Shown here: piece after piece, positions 1 to 9,373 of the stretch
How positions within the stretch are numbered: the stretch's first letter is position 1
Layout: each line of letters opens with the position of its first letter
Assembly: GCA_041441915.1 (NCBI GenBank)
Contig: JASDRS010000010.1
Span: 124,001 to 188,000, forward strand
Direction: 5' to 3'
DNA: 64,000 bases
From: UBA10365 sp041441915
Lineage (GTDB): Bacteria > Pseudomonadota > Alphaproteobacteria > Rhodobacterales > Rhodobacteraceae
The notes under the pieces: generated by a model
What the model saw: only the letters and a program-made list of their open reading frames with translations
What the model was told of the DNA's origin: nothing
Databases searched by the model: none
Made by a program: the position numbers and the translations under genes

Positions 1-150
1 CAGCCAGTGGCGTTTTTGCAATTAATCTGGGCTTCGGCGTTTGGATATGTCCTGTTTGAAGAATCCCCAGATGTATTCGTGCTAATAGGTGGCTTTGTTA
101 TTATCGCTTCTGTAACTTTTATTGCGTGGCGATCAAATGTTAATACATGA
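1..150 (+). CDS. DMT/EamA-family permease, C-terminal end (partial)
   Basis: The reading frame enters from the left edge and stops at TGA 148-150. The 49 visible residues form two hydrophobic stretches separated by a short FEESPD turn and end in a short basic tail (AWRSN). This is the usual last hairpin of an EamA-type drug/metabolite transporter (inner membrane, 10 helices). The substrate cannot be inferred. The family call rests on a short fragment. Confidence 0.6.
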   Translation, partial: QPVAFLQLIWASAFGYVLFEESPDVFVLIGGFVIIASVTFIAWRSNVNT

Positions 151-389
151 GGAACGTCATTTTTATTTGTCACTCGCTGGGCAGCGTAATTGATACATCA
201 AGAATTTTCTTTTGTGATTACCAGTCAATATATTGACTTTTTATTATCTTTTATTTTTTAAAAATGACAAAAATTATTTAATATTTTATTAAGTAATTGA
301 TTTGTATATATAATATTTTAATTAAATTTTTAACCTAATTGGCCCATTTCTTGAATAAGTGTCCTGAGAAAAATCAAAGGATCTACCCT
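151..389. other. AT-rich intergenic stretch
   Basis: Very AT-rich spacer with several TATAAT-like stretches around 300-325, so promoters for the small gene and the flagellin probably lie here. No gene or clear inverted repeat was seen. Confidence 0.4.
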
Positions 390-644
390 ATGGATATTAA
401 CAGTCTAATCGAGAGATTAAACGGCACGAACATCGATAAACCAAATTTCTTCTGGGTAAGCGATTTTGCAGTTGCTGCAGAATTCAGTTCGTTGATCATT
501 AGCTTATCCATTTTTGGTTTAGTCGTTCTGGCTTTTGCCCCACTTACCTGGGGAGTAAATTTTTTTAAAGTTGATTTTCGGAAGCTTGGCCCATTTGTCT
601 TGGGTGCGAAACCAGTTCTGAGGGCTGAATTAAGCTCAATTTGA
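390..644 (+). CDS. small hypothetical membrane protein
   Basis: An 84-residue frame with ATG at 390, chosen because AAAGG lies about 9 bases upstream; an in-frame TTG further upstream has no ribosome site. The middle is one long hydrophobic segment (about residues 30-54) after a polar N-terminus. I do not recognise the family. It lies 55 bases before the flagellin gene on the same strand, so it may be co-transcribed. The C-terminal third reads less naturally, so this could also be a truncated remnant. Confidence 0.4.
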   Translation: MDINSLIERLNGTNIDKPNFFWVSDFAVAAEFSSLIISLSIFGLVVLAFAPLTWGVNFFKVDFRKLGPFVLGAKPVLRAELSSI

Positions 645-699
645 AATTTATGAAACGCAATAGAAACAACATCTGGATGTTGCCGTGAGGAAGACTTAG

Positions 700-3330
700 A
701 TGCCTATATCAGTTAATACAAATGTCGGCGCACTTTCTGCCATGGCTGCGAGCACGTCAACGAACAAAGCACTAGAAACGGCGATGACACGCCTGTCCAC
801 TGGGAAGCGAATTAATACAGCCGGCGATGACGCAGCTGGAATAGCTATCACCGCTCGACTTACTTCAGAGGTTAAGGGCTTAGGGGTCGCCATTAAAAAT
901 GCTCTTGATGCCCAGTCGTTAATTGATACGACTGAGGGTGCTCAGGCAGAGGTTACCAATATTTTACAGCGCATGCGGGAATTGGCGGTAAAGGCAGCTA
1001 ATGATACGAATAGCAATTCAGATCGAAAAAATCTTGATGCAGAGATCCAGCAACTTGTTATTGAGGTTGACCGGATTTCATCTACAACAACGTGGGCGGG
1101 CGTTAAAATCTTGCATGGAGAGGGCGCGCTAGACCTTGAAGCTAAGAAATTAAGTTTTCAGGTGGGTTTCTTGGATGAGTCTTCTCAAAAAATAGAAGTA
1201 GCGGTAAAATCTTCTTCAGCAAAAAACTTGGGCATTGACCCCCTAGATACAGCAGTATCATTTGCCATGACTGCTCCAGTGCCAGCGAGCCCGACTAATC
1301 TGAAGGCAGCGTATAATTCGACAACTGGTGCGATGTCTTTCTCGCCAATTGATGTTACTGCACTTGGGTTAAACACTACTTCTTACACTGTTGGAGGTAG
1401 TAGCAGCATTGCGTTAACTGCGGGAACCGCCGGCACAAATGAGATAAGCTTTAATGTCGTGACTGGTGGCTCTGGTGACGTTTCGTTCACTGTAGACGGC
1501 AAAAGCCTTACAATCAGTGTTCAGACAAGTGACAATTCTGCAGCCGTTGCAGCAAAAGCCAAGACGGCAATAGATAGCGCAGGGATTGGTCTTACGGCAA
1601 CGACTAGTTCTGGTGGGTTGCTCTCTCTGAGCAGGATACCTACGGCGGGAGCCTTGTCGGTAACCATTAATACTAAAATTATTAGTGTTAATGTGGCTGC
1701 TGGCGATACAGAGTCTAAGGTTATGGAAGCACTATCAACTGCAATTCAAGCCGCAAAAGTCGGTGGTGTGAGTGTGACGCAGCCAACAAATACAACAAAG
1801 GTTGTTGCTGCAGATGTAACCGCATCCTCAAAGACTTTAACTATGTCTTCACACACTCAAGGTGAAGAGTTAACCTTCCAGGTCGGCTCGGAAACCTTAA
1901 AGGTTACTGCCGGAGTTAACGTTGCGACAACAGGTACTTTGATTGCGAATGCTATAAATGCTGAGGCAATTCGCACAGGAACCACTGCTAGCGGGTACGC
2001 AGCAACGGTAAGTACCGCTGGCGTGGTGACAGTGACGCAATCCCTGGCAGCAGTTTCTGGAGGGGATAGCCGTACATCAACGGCGGTTTCGATTACTGAA
2101 AATAATGGCACGACCAATGCAACGACATTCAGCGTAGCAGGCACGACGTCTGGAAAAGCTCTGTCATTAAAAATAGCCACTGTAGCTTTTGCTGTTACAA
2201 GCGCGGAGACTGAGGCTGGCACGGCAAATGCCATAGTAACCGCATTTAATCTTGCCAAAGTTGCTGGTACCAGTGGTCAAATAAGCGCTTATGCGGATAT
2301 TAATTTGACGGCTTCTGGCTCTGTTGTGACGGTGAGAAAAAATGCAGTCAATACTGCATTGACTGCCGCGTACGCTAGTGGTGGTTCAAATTCTACGCAG
2401 CCTACATTTACTCTCACTGGTGTAGGTGGAACATCGGCCTCAATCGCAGTTTCTGGATTGAATACTAGTTTTGAGACCGGTGACGTATTCACTATAACAC
2501 TAGATAGCCAAGCTATTCCCGTAACTTTCACCAACGCTGAGGTTGACGCGACAACGGCGGCAGAAAAAATTAAAGATACAATCAATACTTGGGTTGCGGG
2601 GCACTCTGATGCCACAGCTCTTTATACGGCTACCAGAGTAGGAAGCTCAATAAATCTGGTTAAAACTGGCGCAGCCACAGGCGCACTTGTTGGTGACCAA
2701 CAGTTCGGAAGTAAAACCACCACAGTCTCTTCAGGTGCTGGGGCAGTTGCTGGAACTAAGCTTCTGACCATCAATAATTTTACCACTGCTGACGCAAATA
2801 AGAAATTGACTGTGAAAGTTGGTGGAACCGACGTTATTGTAGACATCGCAAGTCTCACGACACTCTCGGCTATCACCACAGCGTTAACCTCAGCGGTAAA
2901 TACTGCGGCTGTATCGGGTTACGCGACTGCGGTTGCTGACACAACTAACGGCACTGTATCTATTAGTTTAACCTCTACAACAGGGTACCCTTCGATTACG
3001 GGTGATACCTTTTTGATAAGTAAACACTCCTTTGGAGCTAAAACTGCAGGAGATGCCCTGTCGTCGTTAACCCGTATTGATGCTGCAATCGAGACTATAA
3101 ATGATCAGCGTTCGGCATTGGGTGCTATTTCCAATCGGCTGAGCTATACGGTAAACAATTTGACAAACATTGTCACGAACTTGGATATGAGCCGTGGTCG
3201 GATCGAAGATGCCGACTTTGCTGCAGAAAGTGCTAATATGGCTCGTTTCCAGATTTTGCAACAAGCATCGACGGCCATGCTTGCTCAGGCAAACGCATCC
3301 AAGAAAGATGTTCTTTCACTGATTAAGTAA
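700..3330 (+). CDS. fliC: flagellin, unusually long
   Basis: Structural subunit of the flagellar filament, exported by the flagellar type III system. The conserved N-terminal D0/D1 part is clear (about residues 1-150: start MPISVNTNVGAL, then LSTGKRINTAGDDAAG, and the RMRELAVKAANDT block). The C-terminal D1/D0 part (about 785-876) has RIEDADFAAESANMARFQIL and LAQANASKKDVLSLI. At 876 residues it is about twice a typical roseobacter flagellin; the extra 600 residues are Ser/Thr/Ala/Gly/Val-rich. They contain about six degenerate units resembling flagellin hook IN motifs (starting near residues 258, 316, 389, 485, 594 and 700). GAGGAAG precedes the start. A low-complexity, surface-exposed region like this is expected to vary between strains. 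Confidence 0.93.
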   Translation: MPISVNTNVGALSAMAASTSTNKALETAMTRLSTGKRINTAGDDAAGIAITARLTSEVKGLGVAIKNALDAQSLIDTTEGAQAEVTNILQRMRELAVKAANDTNSNSDRKNLDAEIQQLVIEVDRISSTTTWAGVKILHGEGALDLEAKKLSFQVGFLDESSQKIEVAVKSSSAKNLGIDPLDTAVSFAMTAPVPASPTNLKAAYNSTTGAMSFSPIDVTALGLNTTSYTVGGSSSIALTAGTAGTNEISFNVVTGGSGDVSFTVDGKSLTISVQTSDNSAAVAAKAKTAIDSAGIGLTATTSSGGLLSLSRIPTAGALSVTINTKIISVNVAAGDTESKVMEALSTAIQAAKVGGVSVTQPTNTTKVVAADVTASSKTLTMSSHTQGEELTFQVGSETLKVTAGVNVATTGTLIANAINAEAIRTGTTASGYAATVSTAGVVTVTQSLAAVSGGDSRTSTAVSITENNGTTNATTFSVAGTTSGKALSLKIATVAFAVTSAETEAGTANAIVTAFNLAKVAGTSGQISAYADINLTASGSVVTVRKNAVNTALTAAYASGGSNSTQPTFTLTGVGGTSASIAVSGLNTSFETGDVFTITLDSQAIPVTFTNAEVDATTAAEKIKDTINTWVAGHSDATALYTATRVGSSINLVKTGAATGALVGDQQFGSKTTTVSSGAGAVAGTKLLTINNFTTADANKKLTVKVGGTDVIVDIASLTTLSAITTALTSAVNTAAVSGYATAVADTTNGTVSISLTSTTGYPSITGDTFLISKHSFGAKTAGDALSSLTRIDAAIETINDQRSALGAISNRLSYTVNNLTNIVTNLDMSRGRIEDADFAAESANMARFQILQQASTAMLAQANASKKDVLSLIK

Positions 3331-3359
3331 CTCTTTCTCCCAAACAGTGGCAAAACCTT

Positions 3360-3381
3360 GGCGGCTTAGCCCCCTTTTTTT
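3360..3381 (+). terminator. probable Rho-independent terminator of the flagellin gene
   Basis: GGCGGC-TTA-GCCCCC can fold into a six-pair stem with one C-C mismatch and is followed directly by seven T. It lies 30 bases after the flagellin stop. The stem is short, so confidence is moderate. Confidence 0.45.
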
Positions 3382-3439
3382 GTGTCTATTTGATAGTTTT
3401 TTATTTTTTATGGGAAAAGTTTGTTTTTTAACATTGCCG

Positions 3440-3880
3440 CTAATTGCTAAAGCGTTGCCCAACAATGTCGCATTGCGCGATATTTTGAAATTTTTTCAGC
3501 TGGTCATTGACTATGTCAGTCCAAGCCGCGCTACCATAGCTCGCCATCAATTGATTGCCCACAACCTGCAAAGGCCACGAACATTCGCCCGTATCACCTG
3601 CATTCAAGGGTGCGCCATCATAGGAGCAATCTGCCTGCGCATTGCCGATGACTCCACTCTGCCCATTCATCAAAAGAAGTGAGACAGAGGACACAGCCCG
3701 TCCACTTCGGTTTTTATATTGTAGGCTTAACAGATACATCACATCAGTGCCTTGCGGCGTTTCTTTGAACACAAGCCTAACCGCACAAGGCAATATTTCA
3801 GCTCCAAAAGCCACTCTGAGCGGCGCCACGATCAGTCCCACAGTTGCCATCACAAAGAATACAAATTTGATCTTTGTCAT
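3440..3880 (-). CDS. small secreted hypothetical protein
   Basis: A 146-residue protein with a clear Sec signal peptide: basic start MTKIK, a hydrophobic core of about 20 residues, and probable cleavage near AFGA-E at residue 27. The mature part has four cysteines (about positions 32, 84, 98 and 137), consistent with disulfides in the periplasm or outside the cell. AAAGGT lies upstream of the ATG. No domain is recognised. It converges on the flagellin gene and has no obvious operon partner. Confidence 0.7.
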   Translation of the reverse strand: MTKIKFVFFVMATVGLIVAPLRVAFGAEILPCAVRLVFKETPQGTDVMYLLSLQYKNRSGRAVSSVSLLLMNGQSGVIGNAQADCSYDGAPLNAGDTGECSWPLQVVGNQLMASYGSAAWTDIVNDQLKKFQNIAQCDIVGQRFSN

Positions 3881-4189
3881 TTGAAGACCTTTAAAAAAAA
3901 CTGGATGAAAGTCTTAGAAAGTGTCGGTGGTTTACTATGAAGAAAAGTGGCTGCGCCCGCAAGTTTTATGCGTGAACATTTTTTAAAACAGATTTCATGC
4001 CTGCGTCTCAGTGTCGGCCATAATGCGGGCAATCTCAACTGTGGTGCGCTAATCACTCTATGATAGGTAACGTGACTTTTATCAGAGTAGCCTTGGCGAT
4101 GCCAACCATGCCCGCACTCCCCAAAGTTAGCGCTCCAAATATATCTTTATATTTCGTCCGTAATAGCTATCGTTAACGTGGTAATCTGC
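3881..4189. other. intergenic, nothing recognised
   Basis: About 300 bases between the secreted protein and an NRAMP remnant. No convincing frame, RNA gene or strong hairpin was seen. It should contain the promoter of the secreted-protein gene and perhaps further decayed NRAMP sequence. Confidence 0.3.
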
Positions 4190-4458
4190 AGCTTGTAGAT
4201 TGGAGTTGCATATTAAGTATGTGGCGCATTCCTGTTGCCGCATCAACGATCAGTCTTGCATTCAGGCCAAAGACCCAAACTGCAATCATGCTGCATACAA
4301 GTGTGAGCCAATGGGCTGCCACCAATGCACCCATCTGTTCGTGTGATGCTGGAAACATCACCAAAGGCACAAATCGCCAAGGGCAACTGAAAACTTAGCA
4401 TCACTTTTCTTAAAATGAGCAGCCAACCTGTGGCTTTGGTTCCCCAAATCAATATCAC
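4190..4458 (-). pseudogene. NRAMP-type metal transporter, C-terminal remnant
   Basis: On the minus strand one frame gives LLILRKVMLSFQLPLAICAF. After a frame change near 4360, the adjacent frame gives PLVMFPASHEQMGA, then WLTLV and VFGLNARLIVDA. Together they match the last helices of an NRAMP (Mn/Fe-proton symport) protein, where the typical text is VVLSLQLPFA, PL..FTSD...MG, then a WLT and GLN block. The rest of the gene is missing, so this is a degraded, frameshifted remnant. Identification is from memory of the family pattern only. Confidence 0.5.
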
Positions 4459-4489
4459 CTCAACGGCGAAAATTAAGGTTTATTTTGGT

Positions 4490-5482
4490 TTAAGCGTTAA
4501 CATCAACCACCACACGGCCCGTGACCTCACCCTTTAAAATAGCAGTGGTTAGCGCGGGCACATCGGCAAGCGTCGCCGGTTGGATCATGGCTTCTAACTT
4601 TGCCAAGGGCAGGTCCTGTGCGACGCGGCTCCAAGCGGCTACGCGTCTGTCAAAAGGGCAGGCTACGGAATCAATGCCCGTAAGCGTGATGCCACGAAGC
4701 AAAAAAGGAATTACAGTGGCGTTAAAAGACGCGCCTGCCGCATTGCCAACTGAGGCTACGGTGCCGCCATAAGCCATCTGCCCCAAAACGCGGGCCAGAA
4801 TTTGGCCGCCAACCACGTCGATGCAGCCTGCCCAGAGGGCGCTTTCCATCGGCCGTTTGATCACCTCTTCCAAAGTGTCGCGCGCGATGATTTTGCTGGC
4901 CCCTAGATCTTGCAAATAGGCGGACGATGCCGCGGACCCCGTGACCGCAGTCACCTGATAGCCTAAATTTGCCAAAATTGCGATCGCAACTGAGCCCACG
5001 CCGCCCTTGGCTCCTGTGACCAGAACCTCACCCTTTTCGGGGGTCAGGCCGTGGGCTTCAAGCGCCATAAGTGACAACATCGCCGTCAGGCCCGCCGTGC
5101 CAACAGCCATGGCTTGACGTGTAGTCAATCCACTGGGCAATGGCACCAACCAATCCCCTTTAACGCGCGCTTGTGTCGCATAGCCTCCCCAATGCACCTC
5201 GCCCACACGCCAGCCAGTTTGTACGACCTTGTCGCCCACCTTATAGCGGGCATCATCTGATGCCTCGACTGTTCCAGAAAAATCAATGCCGCCAACATGT
5301 GGGTAATTGCGCACTAAGCCGCCACCATTCGGTGAAAGGCACAGCCCGTCTTTATAATTTACGGTTGTATATTCAACCGCTACCATCACATCGCCTTCGG
5401 GCAATTTACTTTTGGGAAGCTCCTGCAAGCTTGTTGTCACAAGACCAGCGTCGTCTTTTTCGGATAGTATTGCGCGAAACAT
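4490..5482 (-). CDS. acuI: acrylyl-CoA reductase (NADPH), AcuI-type MDR oxidoreductase
   Basis: A 330-residue medium-chain zinc-independent dehydrogenase. It has the GroES-like half with the YTTVNYKDGL block and YPHVGGIDFSGTVE, then the Rossmann nucleotide-binding segment VTGAKGGVGSVAIAILANLG (about 155-175) and the ending TGRVVVDVNA. The YKD tyrosine and the GxGGxG-like loop fit the AcuI/YhdH subfamily. It reduces toxic acryloyl-CoA to propionyl-CoA in the cytoplasm, downstream of DMSP cleavage or 3-hydroxypropionate metabolism. AAAGGACA precedes the ATG. No dmdA or ddd lyase gene lies next to it here, so a DMSP link is inferred from the family, not from context. Confidence 0.85.
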   Translation of the reverse strand: MFRAILSEKDDAGLVTTSLQELPKSKLPEGDVMVAVEYTTVNYKDGLCLSPNGGGLVRNYPHVGGIDFSGTVEASDDARYKVGDKVVQTGWRVGEVHWGGYATQARVKGDWLVPLPSGLTTRQAMAVGTAGLTAMLSLMALEAHGLTPEKGEVLVTGAKGGVGSVAIAILANLGYQVTAVTGSAASSAYLQDLGASKIIARDTLEEVIKRPMESALWAGCIDVVGGQILARVLGQMAYGGTVASVGNAAGASFNATVIPFLLRGITLTGIDSVACPFDRRVAAWSRVAQDLPLAKLEAMIQPATLADVPALTTAILKGEVTGRVVVDVNA

Positions 5483-5590
5483 AGATTGTCCTTTGGTTTA
5501 GGCTTGGAACGGTGGGGCTTTCCCAAGCCCGCGCTTATCAATTCGCCGCACGCTAACTCAAAAAAATAGGCGATCCAAGGGTCTAAACGC

Positions 5591-6139
5591 CTAGATACGA
5601 TGAAGAGTATCGCCGAATTTAATCACACCCGATCGCTCAATACTTAACAAAATGCCGCGCAAACGAAGTGGTTCATGGCCCAGCGCGGTGATCCAATTTT
5701 TGGCGTCTTCGCCATAGCGTGCCTTCCATTTAACGCAGCCATCATTGAAGTATGGTGAAACACGCAGCAACGCCGTCCCGATTTCAATAAGTTGGCCTTC
5801 AGGCATATTTCGCAAGCTTAGGTTCATATCCGTGATTATCGTATCACCCGGGTGGGGTTCGCAGGCACTGGGGTGCCAAATTAAATCTAACACGCGTTTT
5901 GATAGGATCGAAATCTGGTTTATAGGATCACTGGATCCATCGGGTTGTCGAGCCCAATTGTTTTTGCCCCATCTATCTCCAATGACGCCCTGCTCTTTGG
6001 TAACTGTAATTTCGGTTGGAAAAATTCGTTTCGAAAATTCGGGACGCACACATAAAAGTTCCACCCTGCCACCCTCCTTTGGGGCCGATAGAATATGGGG
6101 GAGCGCCTTCATAAGTGTCTGTGTTGTGAGAGAAGGCAT
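5591..6139 (-). CDS. MOSC-domain protein
   Basis: A 182-residue single MOSC domain with an N-terminal extension of about 20 residues. Typical features are the GVIGDRW turn (near residue 50), NQISILS, the PGDTI..DMNLSLRNMP segment, and a late Cys in NDGCVKWKARYG in the position of the conserved MOSC cysteine. Such proteins handle sulfur or molybdenum cofactor in the cytoplasm; the substrate of stand-alone forms is mostly unknown. It starts 15 bases after the upstream monooxygenase gene stops, so the two form an operon. Confidence 0.75.
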   Translation of the reverse strand: MPSLTTQTLMKALPHILSAPKEGGRVELLCVRPEFSKRIFPTEITVTKEQGVIGDRWGKNNWARQPDGSSDPINQISILSKRVLDLIWHPSACEPHPGDTIITDMNLSLRNMPEGQLIEIGTALLRVSPYFNDGCVKWKARYGEDAKNWITALGHEPLRLRGILLSIERSGVIKFGDTLHRI

Positions 6140-6154
6140 TTTGCTCTAGCTCCC

Positions 6155-7204
6155 TTAAGTCATTTGGGGATGTTTTTTTTGATAATCGCGCACCAAAGGA
6201 GCAACCTTGCTGCCGATCAGCGTAATGGCGTCTTTCAGGCGCTCATGTGACATGCTGGCATTGTCCATCTGAAACGTAAAGCGTGAAATGCCGCCTAAAG
6301 CTTGGCTATGGCGCAGGATCTTTGCTGCAACCTCCTCGGGGTCGCCCACAACCAAGGCCCCTAGCGGGCCCGTTTGCGCATCAAAATGCGCACGTGTGAC
6401 TGGGGGCCAGCCGCGTTCTTTGCCAATCCTGGTAAAGGTTTCGGCATAACCTGGATAATAGGCATCTAACGCCTTTTGCGGGGATTGCGCCACAAAGCCC
6501 AGCGAGTGAATACCTACTTTAAGGTTTTCTGGCTGATGGCCAGCATCATGTCCCGCCTTGCGATAAAGGTCGACCAAGGGGCGGAACCGGTGGGTTTCCC
6601 CACCAATAATGGCGATCATCAAAGGCAGACCCAGGGCCCCCGCACGGCAGAATGACGCAGGGGTGCCTCCCACGCCCAGCCAGACGGGCAAGCGCTCTTG
6701 CGCGGGTCTCGGGTGAATTGCTTGATCAACTAATGGAGCGCGAAAATTACCCTCCCATGTGATCGTTTCTTTCGCGCAAATCTGTAACAATAGGTTAAGT
6801 TTTTCTGAAAAAAGCTTATCATAATCGTTTAAATCATAACCAAATAGCGGAAACGCTTCTGTGAAAGACCCTCGCCCTACGACCATTTCGGCCCGTCCGT
6901 TTGAAATCAAATCAAGCGTGGCAAAATTTTGAAAGACTCGCACTGGATCGGCGGCACTTAGTACCGCAACGGCGCTGGTAAGACGGATGTTTTTTGTGCG
7001 TGCAGCCGCTGCGGCCAAAATCACTGGGGGAGCCGAATCTAGAAATTCGACACGGTGGTGCTCGCCAATTCCAAAGACATCAAGCCCTACCTGATCGGCA
7101 TGGGCAATGCGGTCAAGCAGTTCTGCTATCGCATTAACCCGCGCGCTGGGGGTGTTTTCTTGTGGGTTCTGCAAAGCTGCAAAGCTGTCAACGCCAATTT
7201 CCAA
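6155..7204 (-). CDS. LLM-class flavin-dependent oxidoreductase
   Basis: A 349-residue TIM-barrel protein of the bacterial luciferase-like family: GLDVFGIGEHH near residue 40, the SAVAVLSAADPVRVFQNFATLDLISNGRAEMVVGRG block (about 96-131), and LPVWLGVGGTP. It is expected to use FMNH2 or F420-like flavin with O2, or act as a dehydrogenase; the substrate is not predictable. The start is TTG at 7204, preceded by GAGGATAT, which is a good ribosome site. No in-frame ATG lies nearby. First gene of an operon with the MOSC gene. Confidence 0.82.
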   Translation of the reverse strand: MEIGVDSFAALQNPQENTPSARVNAIAELLDRIAHADQVGLDVFGIGEHHRVEFLDSAPPVILAAAAARTKNIRLTSAVAVLSAADPVRVFQNFATLDLISNGRAEMVVGRGSFTEAFPLFGYDLNDYDKLFSEKLNLLLQICAKETITWEGNFRAPLVDQAIHPRPAQERLPVWLGVGGTPASFCRAGALGLPLMIAIIGGETHRFRPLVDLYRKAGHDAGHQPENLKVGIHSLGFVAQSPQKALDAYYPGYAETFTRIGKERGWPPVTRAHFDAQTGPLGALVVGDPEEVAAKILRHSQALGGISRFTFQMDNASMSHERLKDAITLIGSKVAPLVRDYQKKHPQMT

Positions 7205-7345
7205 AATATATCCTCACAATCATTGCTTGATAGTGTTTGATGCCGTAGCTCACGAATAGTCCTAAACTAGATAATTGATTTAGCTGCTATCTATATGAGT
7301 AACTACGTGAGCTCAATAAGGGGACACATTGAGTTAGATTACAAA

Positions 7346-7678
7346 TTATATTGGGTTTAGATTTGCGGCACCGTGTTCCACTCCAACTGCAAGTGGTTCA
7401 TTATCCAGTGTGAGCTCATAGGCGTTCCGGTTAAGGTTCGCCGAGGTGGTGTAGAAGATGACTTTGATATGTTTAAGTGGCGCTGTATCTGAGCAGATTT
7501 CCATTCTAACCCGTTTGGCGTTTGCTCTGCTACCCCAGGGGGGTGAAAAATATATTCGTATGTGTCATCCAGTGACTCTCTCACGGTCTCTGAGAATGCT
7601 GTGCGTGTTGATCACAGCACGTGTTGTCGTTCCTCGTGAACTCAGAATTTTTTTTGTAGGAAACAACCAGTATTTGAG
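7346..7678 (-). pseudogene. unrecognised open frame with one internal TGA
   Basis: On the minus strand a single frame stays open for 111 codons apart from one TGA at 7565-7567. The text after the stop (SPPWGSRANAKRV, then VIFYTTSANLNRNAYELTL, then NEPLAVGVEHGAANLNPI) reads like real protein. The start of the frame has no good ATG. An ATG after the stop, near 7500, could give a 52-residue product. I cannot assign a family. It may be the broken end of a gene with a TGG to TGA change. Confidence 0.3.
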
Positions 7679-7970
7679 TTATCAAGCAAAGCCCCCATTC
7701 ATTTTCTGGGATTTGATAGGCTGACGGCTGATACAAGACAATAAAAATTGAGGTCGACTTACGGTAAATTTAACTCTTAGTAAAAGAGCATTTTTTGTAA
7801 CTAATACTAAATAAAAAATAGGTTTTTATAAGAAAATATTTTCCTCGTTATACTAAAAAAATTAACTAATTTTAATATTTTTTTCTTTACAAGAAATAAT
7901 TTGTAAAGTTATTGTCTTCGTTAGGGCTGTCACAAAATTGAAATAAAGTTATTTATAAAAGGACACTGCA
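7679..7970. other. AT-rich upstream region of the GcvT remnant
   Basis: Mostly A/T sequence with runs of T and A around 7790-7920 and no protein-like frame. It probably once held the promoter of the broken gene that starts at 7971. Confidence 0.3.
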
Positions 7971-8294
7971 ATGACAAATTCATGGCGCTTTTCCACACTT
8001 ATCGACCGCCACCGGGCTCTTGGTTCAGACTTAGAGGATTGGAGTGGTATGGGAACCGCCTGGTCGTATAAAAAAGGTGATCCAGATGCAGAATATATGG
8101 CTATCCGCACCAAAGCGGGTTTAATGGATGTTTGAGGTGCGATCGCATTTTCAATCCGATGCTATTTGATTCGGTTTGAAGACTTGGTTATGGTTCCCAA
8201 GTGGGGCCGTCGGTTGCATCGCGTGATTAAAGAATTGCATCCAGATTTAGCTGCTTATAAATTTTTTTTTGCGCAACCGCCCTCTTATGGTTGA
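7971..8294 (+). pseudogene. aminomethyltransferase (GcvT-family), N-terminal remnant
   Basis: A normal ribosome site (AAAAGGA) and ATG lead into 54 residues: MTNSWRFSTLIDRHRALG, then EDWSGMGTAW and IRTKAGLMDV. This is the usual beginning of folate-dependent GcvT-type proteins found with methylated-amine genes. The conserved (M/V)DVSGLKK stretch is interrupted by TGA at 8133-8135. After it the frame continues for about 52 codons without GcvT similarity, then stops at 8292. The catalytic remainder is absent, so the gene has lost most of its length by deletion. It lies immediately upstream of the GlxA-type regulator. Confidence 0.6.
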
Positions 8295-8372
8295 ATATTT
8301 ATCGCAATTTGATGATGGTGCTCCTACGCCACTGGGTTGTTAGCCTGATGAATAGATGAGAGGCGGACCTTT

Positions 8373-9365
8373 ATGACTGTAGGCTTACCTGGGACTTTTG
8401 GTTTTTTGCTCTTCCCAGACTTTCCAATGGCATGTTTGAGTGCGGCAATCGAACCGCTGCGAGCTGCCAATGAGATTTCAGGAAAGACCATTTTCCGTTG
8501 GAAACTTATTTCTGAGTGTGAAGGCCCGATAATGTCGAGTGCTGGAGTGCAATTTACTCCCGACGTCACGTTGGAAAATTGTTCAGATATTGAAGCGCTT
8601 TTCATACTTTCAATGCCGAATGCTCAGTTTGAAAATCAAAGGAGTGGCAATGCTAGGCTGCGCTGGCTTGATCGTGTAGGCGTTACCCTTGGCGGATTTT
8701 CTGGGGGGGTATTTCCTTTAGCGCGCTCGGGTGTGATGCAAGGACGAAAATCGTCGGTTCATTGGTGCTATGAAGCGGCGTTTAAGTCTGACTTTCCAAG
8801 TATTAATGTCATTAATACTTTAGTTGTGTTTGAAAATCGCCGCATTACGGCTTCGGGTTCGGGGGCAGTCTTCGACGTTATGCTCTCTCAAATATCTACC
8901 CATTTGGGCAACGATATCATGGCTGAGGTAGCCTGCTGGTTTCAACAGCCGCTTGTGCGTGATTATGGCGTCGCTCAAAAGGTCCCTGTTCGCCATACCG
9001 CCAACACGGAAGACAGCTTTCCACAAGCCATACGTGACGCCATTTCTTTATTTGAATCTCACATTGAAGATCCAATACGCATTGCAGACGCAGCAGCCAT
9101 TGTGGGCCTTTCTGAGCGCCACTTTGAGCGTATGTTTAAACGTGAAACAGGTAAAAGTCCGTTAAGGTTTTATCGAAATTTAAGACTGGGAAAAGTACGC
9201 CAGAGGGTCATTCACACAAGTGATAGCTTGACAGAAATTGCAGCGTCTACTGGTTTCGAAAAGTCAGCTTTAATGACTAAATATTACGCGCAAGAGTTTG
9301 GCTTAAGGCCCCGCGAAGAGCGCCAAAAAATGAACACGATAAGGCAAATGTCGGTTAACAGGTAA
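8373..9365 (+). CDS. GlxA-family transcriptional regulator (DJ-1/PfpI + AraC HTH)
   Basis: A 330-residue regulator. The N-terminal class-I glutamine-amidotransferase-like domain (about 5-190) starts with GTFGFLLFPDFPMACLSAAIEPLRAAN. It lacks a convincing nucleophile elbow cysteine and so is a sensor. The C-terminal AraC helix-turn-helix pair (about 225-320) has IADAAAIVGLSERHFERMFK and SPLRFYRNLRLGKVRQ. Relatives such as GbdR control glycine betaine, dimethylglycine and carnitine catabolism, so control of the neighbouring methylated-amine genes is a reasonable inference. GAGGCGG lies upstream of the ATG. Confidence 0.85.
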   Translation: MTVGLPGTFGFLLFPDFPMACLSAAIEPLRAANEISGKTIFRWKLISECEGPIMSSAGVQFTPDVTLENCSDIEALFILSMPNAQFENQRSGNARLRWLDRVGVTLGGFSGGVFPLARSGVMQGRKSSVHWCYEAAFKSDFPSINVINTLVVFENRRITASGSGAVFDVMLSQISTHLGNDIMAEVACWFQQPLVRDYGVAQKVPVRHTANTEDSFPQAIRDAISLFESHIEDPIRIADAAAIVGLSERHFERMFKRETGKSPLRFYRNLRLGKVRQRVIHTSDSLTEIAASTGFEKSALMTKYYAQEFGLRPREERQKMNTIRQMSVNR

Positions 9366-9373
9366 GCTGCTTC

